Assembly: GCA_035578175.1 (NCBI GenBank)
Contig: JAQMRL010000001.1
Span: forward strand, 240,440,538-240,504,537
Direction: 5' to 3'
Source: Catonia carolina
Lineage: Eukaryota; Arthropoda; Insecta; Hemiptera; Achilidae
DNA length: 64,000 nt
Every line of letters begins with the position of its first letter. The stretch's first letter is position 1. A program made the position numbers and the translations under genes. Positions 10,798 to 23,454 of this stretch are shown here, in pieces. The notes under the pieces are model-generated. The model had not been told where the DNA came from. It made no database searches and saw only the letters and a program-made list of their open reading frames with translations.

Positions 10798-11545
10798 AAA
10801 AGCAGATCCTGGTTTTTTGCTTAGTAAACATACCTGGTTGACTGGACGGGGTTGGTAGGAGAGGGAGGCTTGTCGACCAGAGGTTTCCTGATTTTGGATA
10901 TCGGAGACCTAGTACCATTGGGAATTCAGCTTGGAACAGTTGATTAAAAAGGTGGAATTATTTGATGAGATGATCAGGAGAATGAGGAGAAGAAAAAAGG
11001 AGAGATATTTAGTTTGAAGTATATTCATTTTGTATAAATATTAAGGGGTTTTTAAGGTTTGTCTTTATTAAAGTCGCAGCAGAAAAGGTAGGCTACGTTT
11101 AAAATAGGTTAGGGTAATTCAACGATAATTTTATTAATAATTGATGCATTAAATGTTTTAATTGAATGCAAAGAAACATAGTTTTATTTATATAGTTTTC
11201 TCATGCTCTACTGCTAGATCTGGCGCCCAGTATTTTTTATTATATTTTAAAAGTCCATAGTCAAGAATTTACCAAAAGACTAATAATATTTAAGGTGGTA
11301 CAACCTTAAACTTTAAAACCGATGAACTTTTATGACTAATTAACAATGATATACAAAGCATTAAATGAATTCAGTATCAAATTCGACGAAGTAAAAAGCA
11401 GTATCTGTAGCATACTAAAAAAGAAAGCAGTAACTACAGTGCAGATACTGTCTTTTCCCTTAGTACGTATATATACTGCTCTTTTCCTTAGTAAGCCTGA
11501 CAAAAACATATAGATGCTGGTTTTGAATACCTCAATATCTAAGTA
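10798..11545. repeat. Short-unit repeat region right of R2 copy 1
   Basis: Words of the type AGCAGATACTG..TTTTCCTTAGTA recur at about 10801, 11433, 11475 and 11527, with an inverted version at 11396 (AAAGCAGTATCTG). The 11390-11500 part can fold through CAGTATCTG / CAGATACTG. The intervening 10830-11030 is GC-richer but unassigned. Confidence 0.5.
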
Positions 11546-12955
11546 ACCGTGGTAGATACGACTTTTTTAGTTAGTTCACTAGATTCCTCGTGATCCAAAA
11601 CATAAGAATACGTACACAAATCTCAAAATCGAGAAATTTGCAGTTACTACATTGTTTCTTAGCAGGGCAGTATACCTTCCTAAAAAAATGCAGATTAAAA
11701 ATTCACCTGTGTATTTTAATACTTTCAGTAATTTTTATTCACTTTGTGATATTTCTATAAATTAAAAATTTTAATACAATCTTTCTGATGCTAGCAGTAA
11801 GTATACGAATAGCATAGGTGCAACAGTTGTTAAGAAAACTACTGTATAAGGTATATAGGTAGACTTTTCTGTTAAAATGATAACGGTCCTTAGTAATAAA
11901 AAAAATTAAATATACAAACGGAGCTTTTCAGTTTTATTGTAAGAAATTCATTAAGTATTATTCAGATTTAAAGGTTAGGTTCATGAATCGTGCTACGAGA
12001 AAGATCACCTGAAATGCATGTTTATATTAAGAGAAGAATTAAGTATAAATAAATAACAACAAGTACATACAATATGCATATTATAGCTTCAGTATTTAAT
12101 AAAATATAAATAATATTCTACCAAGCGAAAGTGTGCAGAATTATTTTCATATAATTTCTTTTTTATACGTTGGGTAATAATTAAGTTAGTCCAGACTTAT
12201 ACTTAATAATCAAAGAAGTTAATAATAAGTAAAAATGAACAAATAAGATAAAGAATAAAGTCGTAAGAAATTGTGAGAGACTCCCTAAGAAGTTCTTATC
12301 AAGAAACACGCATTTAAATTCTAAGCTATATCGTGTAATGGTTTAGTCCAGTAGTAAATACGGACGGACTTTCTTAACCCATTCTTCTTTCCATGTTACG
12401 ACTGTGCCAACTCAGAAAAATCATAAATGGCGTAAGGAAGAATGTTGATTATTATATTTCATAATGATTCTCTTGAATAACCATTACCGATATAACTACC
12501 GCCATGAAGCACCTTGAAACACCATGAAACATAAATGTCTTTCTTAATTGTAACCATAAAACGTTTAAGAAATTGTAGCTGCACCATCTAAATGATCCGT
12601 ACTAGACAACATAGTTGTATAACCCCAGCTGTTTGCTTTGTTTTTCTCTGAGTTTCTTTTACATTAGGCCTAAATTAAAGTTTAAAAATATCTGTTATAG
12701 TCTTTTGTTTAAATACTCATTTTAATAGTAATGATTATTTGTATTTATGTTCATTTATATAAATATTAATAAACATTTACATAATATTATTTGCGATTAT
12801 AATAATTGTGTAGTGTTTTGTTTTTACGAGCATTTTCCTTAAAAAATATAAAAATGTAAACATGTATTTTTCTTAGTCGTAAAAATATAAAATATTAGAC
12901 TACAAATATCAAAAATTTTGAATTTTAAAATATTATTTAAATTGGTTAAAAGAAC
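11546..12955. other. AT-rich stretch, no gene seen
   Basis: No coding, RNA or repeat signal that I can support. Confidence 0.5.
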
Positions 12956-12960
12956 ATCAA

Positions 12961-13082
12961 CTTCTCGGTGGGTTTTAAAGTACTTACATTTTACAAATCC
13001 TGACCGAGAATCGAACCCTTGATCTTGCTAATCGCAGTTTAGATCTATCTCTATAAACTACACCATAGATACGGTTTACAAT
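12961..13082 (-). mobile_element. tRNA-headed SINE fragment
   Basis: On the minus strand a tRNA-like head (ATGGTGTAGTTTATAGAGAT, then a box B GGGTTCGATTCTCGG) is followed by TCAGGATTTG. It lacks a tRNA cloverleaf and CCA context, so it is a SINE head rather than a tRNA gene. No clear A-tail or target-site duplication was found. Confidence 0.55.
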
Positions 13083-13551
13083 ATCGGATACGGTTTACGG
13101 TTTACTTGTAGGCGTATTTCATAACAATACATACTCCTTTGTCCTTAATTTTATATTATTAATGAATAGCCGTATGCAATAATAAAATTCACTATTCAAA
13201 CTTTAATTTTTGGCTTGATTAAAGAAAGTATTTCTCATCAATACACCTCTCCAACTGTATGATAGAAAAATATTTAATAAGAAGATTCTAGCAGAAACAA
13301 TGTCTATTTTACTTTTCGAGTCTGCTGGATCTAGCCCGTTAGAGCTCCAATTGCCGCAAAATATATCGAATGAAAGGGATCTACTCGTATGTCAGTTGAC
13401 ACTATTGTATGAGAAATTTATACAATTTCATTTCATGAACAGATACATATACTAAGATTTAAAATATAAATCTAGGAATTTAGAAAACTTAACTGTTTAA
13501 AATACAACAAAATATTAATTTCATTGAATTATACCTATTTTACTTGAAAAA
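13083..13551. other. Unassigned stretch
   Basis: A local near-duplication GATACGGTTTAC occurs twice at 13070-13105. Otherwise nothing recognised. Confidence 0.4.
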
Positions 13552-13947
13552 TTGTTGTTTAAGTCATTAGACAAAAGGCTGGTTTAAACTGTTAGAGGCT
13601 TTACTAAGTAAAACGAAGAGTAAGGTGGTTTTTTTTGCCTTTCTCACTAAGTGAAAAAGTATGCTGATCAGGTAGCCGGGTTCTCTGAAAAGCTTCTACG
13701 TTTCACCCTGCAAATTACACCATCGCTTTATTCACCACAGGGTCTGGCTGTACTATAATGAAATTTTCTTATTCTCAGAGGAGATAACTCTGACTAGTAT
13801 CTTTTACATCTCTACCTCTTCTGTTCTTAAATACTTCAGCCAAATAATTGGCCGAACATGTGATAAGAAGCAGAACTATTTTTTGTAGCCCTTCAACGAA
13901 CAGATTGAGTGTAAATAATTTGACACTCTACCTGTCTGTTATGGGCA
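13552..13947 (-). repeat. Family A retroposon copy 8 (full length)
   Basis: It runs from the ATTGTTGTTT tail to TGTTATGGGCA with all family blocks present in order. No clear target-site duplication. Confidence 0.9.
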
Positions 13948-14944
13948 GTAAAATGAATTATATAGGAATTTTGCTAGTTCTGTGACGTATGGTAGAAATA
14001 AGTCGTTATGTAGTGTGCTGTAAGTTACATAGTAGGAACATTGTGTTATTGCCTAAATACTTCTATTTGTAACTCCACAATTGTACTCCGTAAGTTCAAT
14101 ATTAAAATAATTTTGGTAACTAGATAAATTATTAACATTTCTGTTTCAAAAACAGTATCGTTTCGAATCACTATTAATCGGCTGAAATCTTTGAGTACTT
14201 ATTTATATAAATACTACCGGAAAAGTTACAAATAAATTTTATAGTATAAGTTATTGTAAGAAAGTAAAAAAGTATCTGTTGAACTTTCTTGAAATTTTGT
14301 GACATCTGCTTCGCAGATAATAAAAACAACTGAAGGTGAAAGATTTCAAATTATTCTACCGTTTTATTTGTTCCTTCTTGTTTGATAGAATAATTTCTTC
14401 GTGTTCACAATGTTATTATGTTTATACTATATTGTTATTTATAACATTGTTCAATTTAATTTTGTAATAATAATAATAATAATAATAATTCGTATACGCT
14501 ATAGTTCAATATAACTCTGAATAAATATATTTTTAATTTAATTTTTTGCTGTTCCTACATCATGTACTGAAGTATAGAGCGACCAGAAACCGCTTGCCTG
14601 CTTGCCTACCGTTCAATCTTTCTTCTCCGCAGTACAGTAGATGATTTGGTCTGGGAAAGTAATTCAGAAACTCATTTGTAGTTGCCCGCGGTAGCAAATT
14701 GTTAATCAGTCCAGGCATGGTGGACCATAATACTGTATGGGCCTCTTTACCTTTGATAGGTCTCACCACGGCCATATCTACAACTACTTTATATTATGAC
14801 TACTATTGCTATTCGTTGACTAACTAATCAACCTCTGGCCATATTTGAAATTATTCTTTATGCACTTTACTTTTACCTTTGGATATGTTTAAAATACTCA
14901 TTAACTTATCTTCTCAAGAAGTATGTTCAAACGGTTTTCATCAA
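13948..14944. other. Unassigned stretch with (AAT)n microsatellite
   Basis: An (AAT)n tract lies at about 14466-14490. A GC-richer patch at 14560-14780 holds a 71-codon frame on the minus strand (starts MAVVRPIKGKEAH). Its composition is coding-like, but I recognise no family, and no splice sites decide the matter. Confidence 0.4.
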
Positions 14945-15508
14945 TACATTTTTTTTAAAAATTCCTTTAAGAATTTTAATTTTTAATTAACCCTCGATCA
15001 AGATTGAACCTCCGCTCCAAGATTTTTATATACAAACCCCTTTTAAGACCAATTTGGACTTATGGTGTCCAGCTCTTTGGAATAGCGGCAGAGAGTAATT
15101 TAAAGTTGATTCAGGCCTTTCAATCAAAATTCTCAAGACTTGCTTCTGGCGCTTCTTTTTATGTAAGCAATAAAACTCTTCACGACGATTTCAAAATTCC
15201 GACAGTAAAGGAGCTAACCGCGTCCTTGTTTAGTACATTTCACGAAAGACTAGATGACCATCCAAACCAACTAGCTCGTAATCTATCTACAAGGAACTTC
15301 CCAACTGTGCGACGTTTAAAGCGAAAATGGAGTAGAGACCTCTTGGCCTGAATAACGGACAATACCCGAAGTTTTAAACGGAGAATGTACCATTGAGTAC
15401 CTTTTCTCCTTGTGAGTGAGATTCCCCACCACCATTTAAATATCATGCACGGAAGTTACGCAGCTCAATGTACAGTACCGTAATAAAAATTAAAGAGGAA
15501 AAAAAATT
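14945..15508 (+). mobile_element. Jockey-like non-LTR retrotransposon, 5'-truncated copy J1
   Basis: This copy preserves ~115 codons of the reverse transcriptase C-terminus at 15004-15351, the best kept of its family here. Visible motifs are the LLRPIWTYGVQLFG block, a FQSKFSRLASGA-type segment, YVSNKTLHDDFKIPTV, and the basic end RRLKRKWSRDLL. These are typical of the thumb and post-thumb end of Jockey-clade ORF2. A stop at 15349-15351 is followed by a ~150 bp 3' UTR and a short A-rich end (GAGGAAAAAAAA). The catalytic palm is absent, so it is inactive. Copies J2 (21447), J3 (27383, minus) and J4 (39436, minus) are close relatives. Confidence 0.85.
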
Positions 15509-16394
15509 TAATATTAGTGCATCAGTCATTTTAGATACCCCATTAATCATAATTTTACATTTTCTCTTTACTGCATTTTTGAACTAACTGAATGTAAAAA
15601 CACCATCCCTACAAAAATCACATAAGTTTGGGTTTGCTTAAGTAATATTACATTAATAAAAGGCTTATCCTTAAATATATATCAAGTGTTTAATTCTAAT
15701 TAAAAAAATGAAAGTGGATGTTCTTTTGAAGGTTAAGCTCTACTTTATATTGGAAGAGGCCAAACAAAGATTCTATGCAAAAATCTTTTTAAGATGTATA
15801 ACTACTGTTTATGAAAACGATGAAGACAGTGAGTAGCCCTGAAAATTATCATTTTTCTTTCGTAATGTTAAGAATTTCAATTTTTGTTATTGCAGAAAGC
15901 TATTTTAAGTCATTATGTAAACTACTAAAACAACTAAATGAATACAGTACAATTTTCTTTTGGTCTAACAACGTATTTTACAGAAAACAACGTAAGTTAA
16001 CATTTTACTCCAATTTATTTCGAAACACCCTAAGTCTAAATTTTCAATTTGTTTTTAACAAATGGCTTGTATTTAAAAAGGCAAAAGTATGTTTTATATT
16101 AAAGGGGACAGCCCTCTGAACAATTTATATATTTACATTTTTTAACTAAAACATAATTGAAAAATAAGTTTTTATTTCTTCCAAAGTTAGTTTTTTTGAC
16201 TTATGGGTTATCTGAAATGACTGATTTAGTAACTTAAATTTACAATGGTTTTTTTAAAAAACATAGGCTAGTCTCCGTAGAAAAACCTGCAAAATTTATG
16301 AAGAAAAGAAAATTTTATATTTAATCTTCATCGGAAAAAAGTTGAATAAATTTCAGGCCATCAACAATTAAAAAATTCTTGCAGAGGAACCAAA
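15509..16394. other. AT-rich stretch, no gene seen
   Basis: A 102-codon frame at 15811-16119 (+) is composed of A/T-rich codons and shows no domain. I treat it as chance. Confidence 0.5.
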
Positions 16395-16690
16395 AATGAA
16401 ACCAAGATGAAATTTTACATTACCAGATCCAACTTTAACATATGGATCCAAAACACGGATCCCATTGGTTAAGTGAAAGGCCGAGCAGAGAAGATAGAAC
16501 CTATAATATCAATATTAAAAAAATGGAACAATATGTTGGAAGAATGGACCATGATAGATACCTACCCGAATCTACGGGGTATAGACCAAGAGGAAGAAGA
16601 TGTGTGATAAGGCCTAGGAAAAGATTGCAATGAATCTCCTTGGGATAGGCAGTACGCCTAAACCGTGTTAGGAAACGATAACTACGACAG
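16395..16690 (+). mobile_element. RTE-like non-LTR retrotransposon 3' end
   Basis: The ORF at 16442-16633 shows MEQYVGRMDHDR followed by YRPRGRRCVIRPRKR. This matches the widespread C-terminal signature W..H..RM....P, then YRPRGRRDVGRPRKRW, of RTE-like endonuclease/reverse-transcriptase proteins. A minus-strand relative lies at 29555-29875. 5'-truncated and frameshifted. Confidence 0.75.
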
Positions 16691-16884
16691 TTAATCATAG
16701 TCTAATTTTAAACACGTCTCTTCCAGTTTAAATGTTTACTCGACAGGCTGTATGAATATGTCACATAAATTAACACTTTACTAGAAGACAGTCATAAGAT
16801 CTATCTGAACAAAAGAAGTTCAAGTTTGGTGATGTAGGCTATATTAACCCAATGTCCCTTTTACGTCACCAGTCGAACACCGAT
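16691..16884. other. Spacer
   Basis: No feature seen. Confidence 0.4.
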
Positions 16885-16892
16885 ACCGATAC

Positions 16893-17047
16893 TGCGCATT
16901 GGCGCAGTTGGTAACGTGCTCGCCTCTCATCATGCGGTCTTGGGTTCGAATCCCATTCAGGCCCGGCATATTTTCATACGTTACAAAAAATAATTTCATC
17001 CTTCACCGTCTGCATTAGCAGTAATTGCAGAACAGTCGGACGTTAAA

Positions 17048-17102
<55 letters not shown>
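16893..17102 (+). mobile_element. tRNA-derived SINE, family B copy 1 (young, long A-tail)
   Basis: A ~155 bp body starts with a tRNA-like head: box A TGGCGCAGTTGGTAACGTGC and box B GGTTCGAATCC about 30 bp apart, which would serve as the internal RNA polymerase III promoter. It continues through CGTCTGCATTAGCAGTAATT and a GTCGGACGTTAAAC end into a pure A-run of about 54 bases (17049-17103). ACCGATAC flanks the element at 16885-16892 and 17103-17110. The uninterrupted A-tail and intact boxes suggest recent insertion by a partner LINE. Confidence 0.9.
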
Positions 17103-17105
<3 letters not shown>

Positions 17106-17110
17106 GATAC

Positions 17111-17939
17111 AATGACTTACAAATACTTATACAATACAAATACGTATTCTCATTGAATTCCCGAAACAAATATAGACTACAAGTCAATTCACAAAAAGAT
17201 TAAGGAGAAGTCTACCTTTAAAAATACAAAAAAGAAGATTTATCTAGCAAATTTAAGTTAGCAAGATGTAGCGATCAGCTGTTGCGACAGTTTTCAAATT
17301 TATTTTGAACAGCTGATTCCTAAATTTTGTTGCTGAAGGCAAATGATTAATTTATACAAATTGTTTTTTTAAATTTCAATTTAAATAGTATAAAAATATA
17401 AATCACAATATTTAATTTTTTTATTTCATTAACTAAAGTAGTAAGACAAAATGGTTTTTCAAAGTTTAATTGATATTTCATTTTATTTTATTTTGTTCCA
17501 AAGACATTATGTAGTTCCGGAGTTATAATTGGAACAATTAAAAATAAATTTGTCTTGAACCAACCATCTTACAGAACAGATAGAATTTTTGTGTTTAATT
17601 TCATGTAACAGTTTAATATAATATTAATAAGTATCATGTTAGCGGAATTATTTTAAATTAATACAGAAACCGCCGCAGAGTAAAGATTACCGAGGTATGA
17701 CTATTTTTCTACGAAAACACTATTTTTTCAACTCCTTATCATTGGGGGTTGTAATGAACTAAAAGATAAGTTTTTATATATGTTATAAACTATGTGTTAT
17801 GCATTCTATTGAGTAAAAGCCTATATATAAAAATATTTCAATTATTAGGAGTAAGAATTTTCATGAAAAGGTAGACACACCCTCCCTAAAATGAAATGCG
17901 AACCCTCTCATACAAAATATGTACACTGGAGGAACAATA
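17111..17939. other. AT-rich stretch, no gene seen
   Basis: Nothing recognised. Confidence 0.5.
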
Positions 17940-18080
17940 GATTCAATGGATTCAATAGATTTGTACAATGGATTCTCAGAGATTTAAAAGACGATTTAAA
18001 ACACTTCTGGCCAAAAAACCTGTCTGCGATTTAATTGAACTTTTAGAATCTGTGGATACGTTTTTAACAATGTAACAACG
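17940..18080 (+). mobile_element. Possible CR1-like retroelement C-terminal remnant
   Basis: Translation gives QRFKRRFKTLLAKKP followed by a LIELLESVDTFL-like end. This resembles the FK..LK..L...PFYSVEEFL terminus of one arthropod CR1/Jockey-type reverse transcriptase group. Short and without further support. Confidence 0.35.
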
Positions 18081-21000
18081 GTTATAAGTATACAATAAAC
18101 ACGTTAGCACTTCATTTAAGTAACATGAACCTAAGATTTTAATTTTTTTTAGAAAATACGTCTTAAATAAAATTCTGTAGGTTATACAGGAAAACGACTT
18201 ATAAAAGACTGAAAAATGGATACGATATTGAAAACCACAAAGTAAAATGATTTTTTTGACAAAAGCCTACTATGAAACTAGATGACACAAATTATAAAGT
18301 TGATACAATACTTCTCTGGGTCAAGCCATTTTCTTTCGAAAAATCTCTATTCGAAAATTAAAATTAATTGTCTTTTCATTTTATACATATTGCTAAGTTA
18401 TAATCTGTTCATTTTCTTTGAACTATAAAAACCGATCTAGGAAAGAAAGTGAAGGAACTAAACGAAGTCGTTGCCATTTATATTTAACCTCTGTGCTATT
18501 TGTACAAAAATAAACATTAAAAACAACGAAAAAATAAATAAAATACATAACAATATTTCATCGAAATTCTGATAACAATATCTAGTATAAGACAACTCCA
18601 AAAATTATATCTCTTCATTCTTAAATTTTAATTTATACTATATTGTCTAATAAAGTGATTGCTAATAAACTTTTATTATATTCGTAAAGTCTATCCAAAA
18701 TTTAATACTAAATTCTGAAATTTTTTATTTTACTTTATTTAAGTTACGATCTCCAAAATGAATAACTAAAATTTTGAATTATTAGTTAGTGTAGATCATC
18801 TAGCATACACGAGTAACATCGTTTAAATTTATATTCGTAAATTTACATCAAATCAAGATTTAATTTCAAATTTTTCTGCAGGACAAAAGATAACTCAAAA
18901 AGACGTAAGGTATTTAAATTTAGTAATGCAGTAAACTTATACTGACCAGAAGAATATCAATAATTAGTTTATTAACAAAATAAAATGTCAGATACGTATT
19001 TTTGTATACCGAAAGTATTAAATCATTTTTGAATTCATTTAAAAACGAAATAAAAATAAATTAGAAAATAAATTAGTAATTGGACGGAAGGGATAATAAT
19101 GAAAATTGTAGCTGTCGTTTTTTTCGTTAATACATACAGTAGCTTTGATGATCCTGATGATGATGATGATGAAGATGATGATGCTGCTAAACGATGTCGC
19201 GTTCTGATTTTAAAGAGGGTCAAAAATGGTTAAGCCTATAAAATTTTGCCTCGAGGTAAAAGGGAGATATTAGTTGATACATTATTATCAGCTGTGTCTT
19301 TAATATTTTAAGAAGAACTAAAACAACCTATTACTAAACTAATATTCTTGCACAAATGGCTTGACGGGGATCCATCACTCTTTCTTCTACCATTTACTTT
19401 ATCTATATTCGTCCTTTCACACCCTCTTTATCAAGTTCTCTCACTCCCTCCCGCTATCTTCCTTGTTTAACACATTCACCTACCACACAAGGACGCAATA
19501 GAATCTCTCATATATATTATATGCACACAAACACGCACTAAATCGGTAATTATCTTGCCCAGTCAACTCATTCGCGTATTCTATCTTTCTCTTTCATAAG
19601 CTATTGTTTCCCCTCACCCAATCCTACTTTCTCACTTCCACTACTCTTGATTATTCATTTTACTTAACCATTATGAAGTTCTTCCTTTTGGTCAGCCTAT
19701 ACCTCCCGTTTTTAACTCCCTCTATTTCTCTTTTCCTTCACATCCTTTTCGTTATCTTCCTCACAATCCTTCTACTTGTTCCCAACTAATAACATAATTT
19801 AATAAATGGGTAACACAGTAAGCCTTGTTCAACCCATACCAATTACTCTTTCAGTCATAAAAATTCATATACATTCAACATGACTTGTTTTAACGTTATA
19901 AAGAAATATATAAACCATTATAAACATAATAGTCTTTTGGAATTTTGTTAACAGATTTGTTTGTGGTTGAACAATGCAAGATATTAAAAATCATTTCACT
20001 GCCGTTATATTAGGCTATATAAAATAAAATTGATTTCTAATTTTTCAATTATTATAAATTTAATTTAGCTACCGAAATATTTCAGCTTCATTAACTCCAC
20101 TACCTAACTAATTATACCGAACAATACTATTAGAATTAAAACAAAATTAATTCTGAAACATTTATTTAAGCCTTTGCAATAACTTAAGTCTGGTACCATT
20201 TTACATTAACATTAAGTAACTACAGTAGGGCAAGTACTTGATAAAGTTACCGAATCTATTAAATACCTGTAAGTCAAAATCATCTATGGGTATATCTGAT
20301 ATAATTTAAATTTGTGTATTGTAGACGCGTCTGATGAATTAAAAAAATGTAGTAAAATTAAAGCGACCGCCTTGGCACAAAAAAGTAATGTAATTTCAAC
20401 TTTTAAGTGTTAAATAAGTGTTAGTGTTTCTGTTTTGATTGAGGAATAGGTCATTCCCCAGTGTTAAAAGTTTACTCTAGATTTCAGCGTCCCAATCTTT
20501 ATTGAGAACTCTGTTTTGCAGACAGGATTAGAATGGCTAAAATATTGTACTAACAATTATTATTTATTGCTCTTAGAGGATATGCATGCTGATTTTAAGA
20601 ACAATGGTCTTCAAGGTGTGAAGATAATAGTTCATGTATTAGTAGTCTATAGGGTTGTCGCGCTCTTTTTACTTCTTAGATACAACTGGTAATAAAATAA
20701 ATGATTTGGTTTTTCTGTTAAATTTCAAAGAGAAATATTTGCCGAATTTCAGTTTTTAGGCGACCGTAAAGTTAAAGAATTGATATTGATTTGAGTGATT
20801 TTCTAGTTAGAAATTTTTTAATCGTGTAAAATTACCGTAGAAATGTACATTTGACATTTAGTCTAGAAGAACAAATGATATCGCGTGAAATTACACGAAA
20901 ACTCTGAAAAAGAACATAAAACGGAAAACATAGTGCAGAAAATAATTTATAAGCCTTCCGGCCAGATCACTCAGTCACCAGGTAGAAACTTTCTTTTAAT

Positions 21001-21438
21001 TGCTAAATTAGCAACGGTTAGGCTTGAAATTTTGTATTGCGATCAATTGACGCACAAATATATTATATAGTCCACTCCCTGTTAAAATTAAAGTCTACGA
21101 TAAGTTAAAAAAAATCAAAACAAAATAACAGCAAACGATGCAATTCTAATTTATTGGTTGTCATTAATGTACAGTTCTTGATGAAAAAATTATTTAAATG
21201 AAGTAATGATTACAAAATGAAAAAAAAACAAAGTAAACGGAAAAATCATAAACATAAATAAAAATTTCATGATTTGTTTAACCTTGATCATGATTTTTGC
21301 CTTAGTAGACATTTTTTACAAGCTATAGTACAAGGCAATGCTCTAACCGATCTGAATGTATGGTAGTCAGATTGACGGTGCAACAGAGCTGTTGTTCATT
21401 TTACAAATAATCATCATTTTCCAAAGTAAATTCTTTAG
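18081..21438. other. 3.3 kb AT-rich stretch, no gene seen
   Basis: It contains a (GAT)n tract at about 19147-19185 and a partial Family C-like segment at 20390-20470 (TTTTAAGTGTTAAATAAGTG). A pyrimidine-rich run at 19370-19790 produces chance frames. No supported gene. Confidence 0.5.
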
Positions 21439-21446
21439 ACTCATTA

Positions 21447-21890
21447 TTAAAACCAATCTGGACTTATGGTGTCCAGCTCTTTGGAATAGAGGCAGAGAGT
21501 AAACAAAGTCGATCCAGGCCTTTCAATCAAAATTTTTAAGACTTGCTTCTGGCGTTCCTTTTTATGTAAGCAATAAAACTCTTCACGACGATTTCCAAAT
21601 TCCGACAGTAAAGGAGCTAACCGCATCCTTGTATAGTACATTTCACGAATGACTAACTAGCCCGTGATCTAGCTACAAGGAACTTCCCAACTGTGCGTCG
21701 TTTAAAGCAAAAATGGAGTAGGGACCTCTTCGTCTGAATAACGGACAATACCCAAAGTTTTAAATGGAGAATGTATCACTTGGTACCTCTTATCCTTAAA
21801 CAGAAATTCCCCACCGCCATTTAAATATCAAATATGGAAGTTATGCAGCTCAATGTACAGTACCGTAATAAAAATAAAGACAAAAAGAAA
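21447..21890 (+). mobile_element. Jockey-like non-LTR retrotransposon, 5'-truncated copy J2
   Basis: Close relative of J1: CCAATCTGGACTTATGG opens the segment, followed by the same YVSNKTLHDDF..IPTVKELT coding block. A frameshift and an internal deletion lie near 21650, and the same 3' UTR ends in AAGACAAAAAGAAA. ACTCATTA occurs at 21439-21446 and 21891-21898, an 8 bp target-site duplication that marks both borders and confirms 5' truncation at insertion. Confidence 0.85.
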
Positions 21891-21898
21891 ACTCATTA

Positions 21899-23450
21899 GG
21901 CCTACTTATTTCCATAGTTTTGTATCCAATAAAACAACACAAGATGACTCACGCTTCTCTATATTTACTACTTAACTGCTTATGAAGAAGGTACTATACA
22001 TTGAGATTAAAATAACTCTGTGGTCAAAATTCAATTGAAAATTTTAATTAACCCAATTTTAATTTCTAGAGCACTGTCATCGAATTGGTATCCTCCTCTA
22101 AGCTCTAAGCTCTTAACGAATTTTGTTTTGTGTATATTCTAATAATTTTTGCTAGTTGTCTTTTCACAGTTGGTAAATTAAATTGAATGAATTAAAAGAA
22201 ATAAAAATTCAGAAGATAGTTAATTTTGCCGAAGATTAGTATTTGTACAATTACTAGTACGGTGTTTATTTATTTATTTGTCACAGAAAAATGCTTATAG
22301 ATACAATTTGTATTCTTTCTATAAGAATGGATCGGTTTTTGTATTTGAAATTTTTTTCACGTTTACAGTATGTCGGTACGAAAAGAAGGTCTGTTTCTTA
22401 TTGTGTAATTCGAATTAATAGAAGTACTAAACTTTTTAATTTTCGCAGAAGAAAACACATAGGCCTATCGGTTGTGTGGTCGTCGATACTTTTAAAATGG
22501 GGAGGTGGCTGGTGATAAAAGAAAGAAGACGGTAGAACGAAACAGAACGAGACGAAGAGGATCACCTCATCACCGTTTGAAAGCGAGTTTAGTTCTTTAA
22601 AGAGAATGCCATGCTATTCCATGGTCAGGCGGGATACAGCTAAGAAAGAGTCGGCGCGGGACCGTAGCCTGTACCACCAGTTCAATCCTATTTATGATTC
22701 TGTGCGACATTGAAAAAACCCCAGGGATTCCAACTGCACTAACCGTCCCAAAAACATCGTCTCCTGTCAATCACAGCCCTATCTGTTTGTAACATCATAC
22801 ATTTTCATTATCTTCAATTGCGTATCCTACTTACATGTAATTTACAAGTCAGTATATTCTATCCACATTTATTTTCATTAAAAATCTTAACCTAAAATAT
22901 GATTACAATATTATTATATTATCAATTATTTTTAAGAAAAGAGCAAATTGGTATATTTTTTAACAACACAAATGTTTTAGCAATCAAATGTAAGGCAAAG
23001 TTACCAATTTCTTTTTAAACAAGTGACAATTAATTGAACAATGACAATTAATTGATGCGATTGAATTGTAGATTAACGTGACTTAACGAAGAATAATTAT
23101 CTACTAGATTTAATTCGATCAAAAAAAACATTACAATTAATATTTTATAAGATAAAAAAAGCAACTAATGATTAATTAATTACGAAAAGGATTTATAATC
23201 AAAATAATAAAAGTGAATTGCTTTAGTTTAATTAATATAACTTTGGTGCATTCAACAAAATAATTGCGCCGATATTTTATATTTATATTTAACTTATTCT
23301 ACAGATGTATTACATGTTGCCTACGTTTTAGGAACTATTACATAAAGTTTAAAAGACATTTTATACACGTACATTTATAAATAAAAAAATAGCATTTACT
23401 TTTTTAATTTATTTTATTCATAAACATCACAGAGGTCAAAGATAGATGGA
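21899..23450. other. Unassigned stretch with a GC-richer island
   Basis: Mostly A/T-rich. The 22500-22790 part is clearly GC-richer (GTCGGCGCGGGACCGTAGCC, ACAGCCCTATCTG) than its surroundings, but no frame, RNA fold or repeat family is recognisable. A 74-codon frame at 22291-22515 (+) is not convincing. Confidence 0.4.
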
Positions 23451-23454
23451 TAAT

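Noticed and set aside
15811..16119. 102-codon ORF as a gene
   Set aside because: A/T-rich codons, no domain, no splice or promoter context; expected by chance in such sequence.
16915..16965. tRNA gene (box A and box B with good spacing)
   Set aside because: Followed directly by the SINE body and A-tail, with a target-site duplication and other copies; it is a SINE head. The same holds for 12961, 26100, 33600, 47600, 60011 and 60182.
16996..17187. ORF with poly-phenylalanine
   Set aside because: Artefact of reading the SINE A-tail on the opposite strand.
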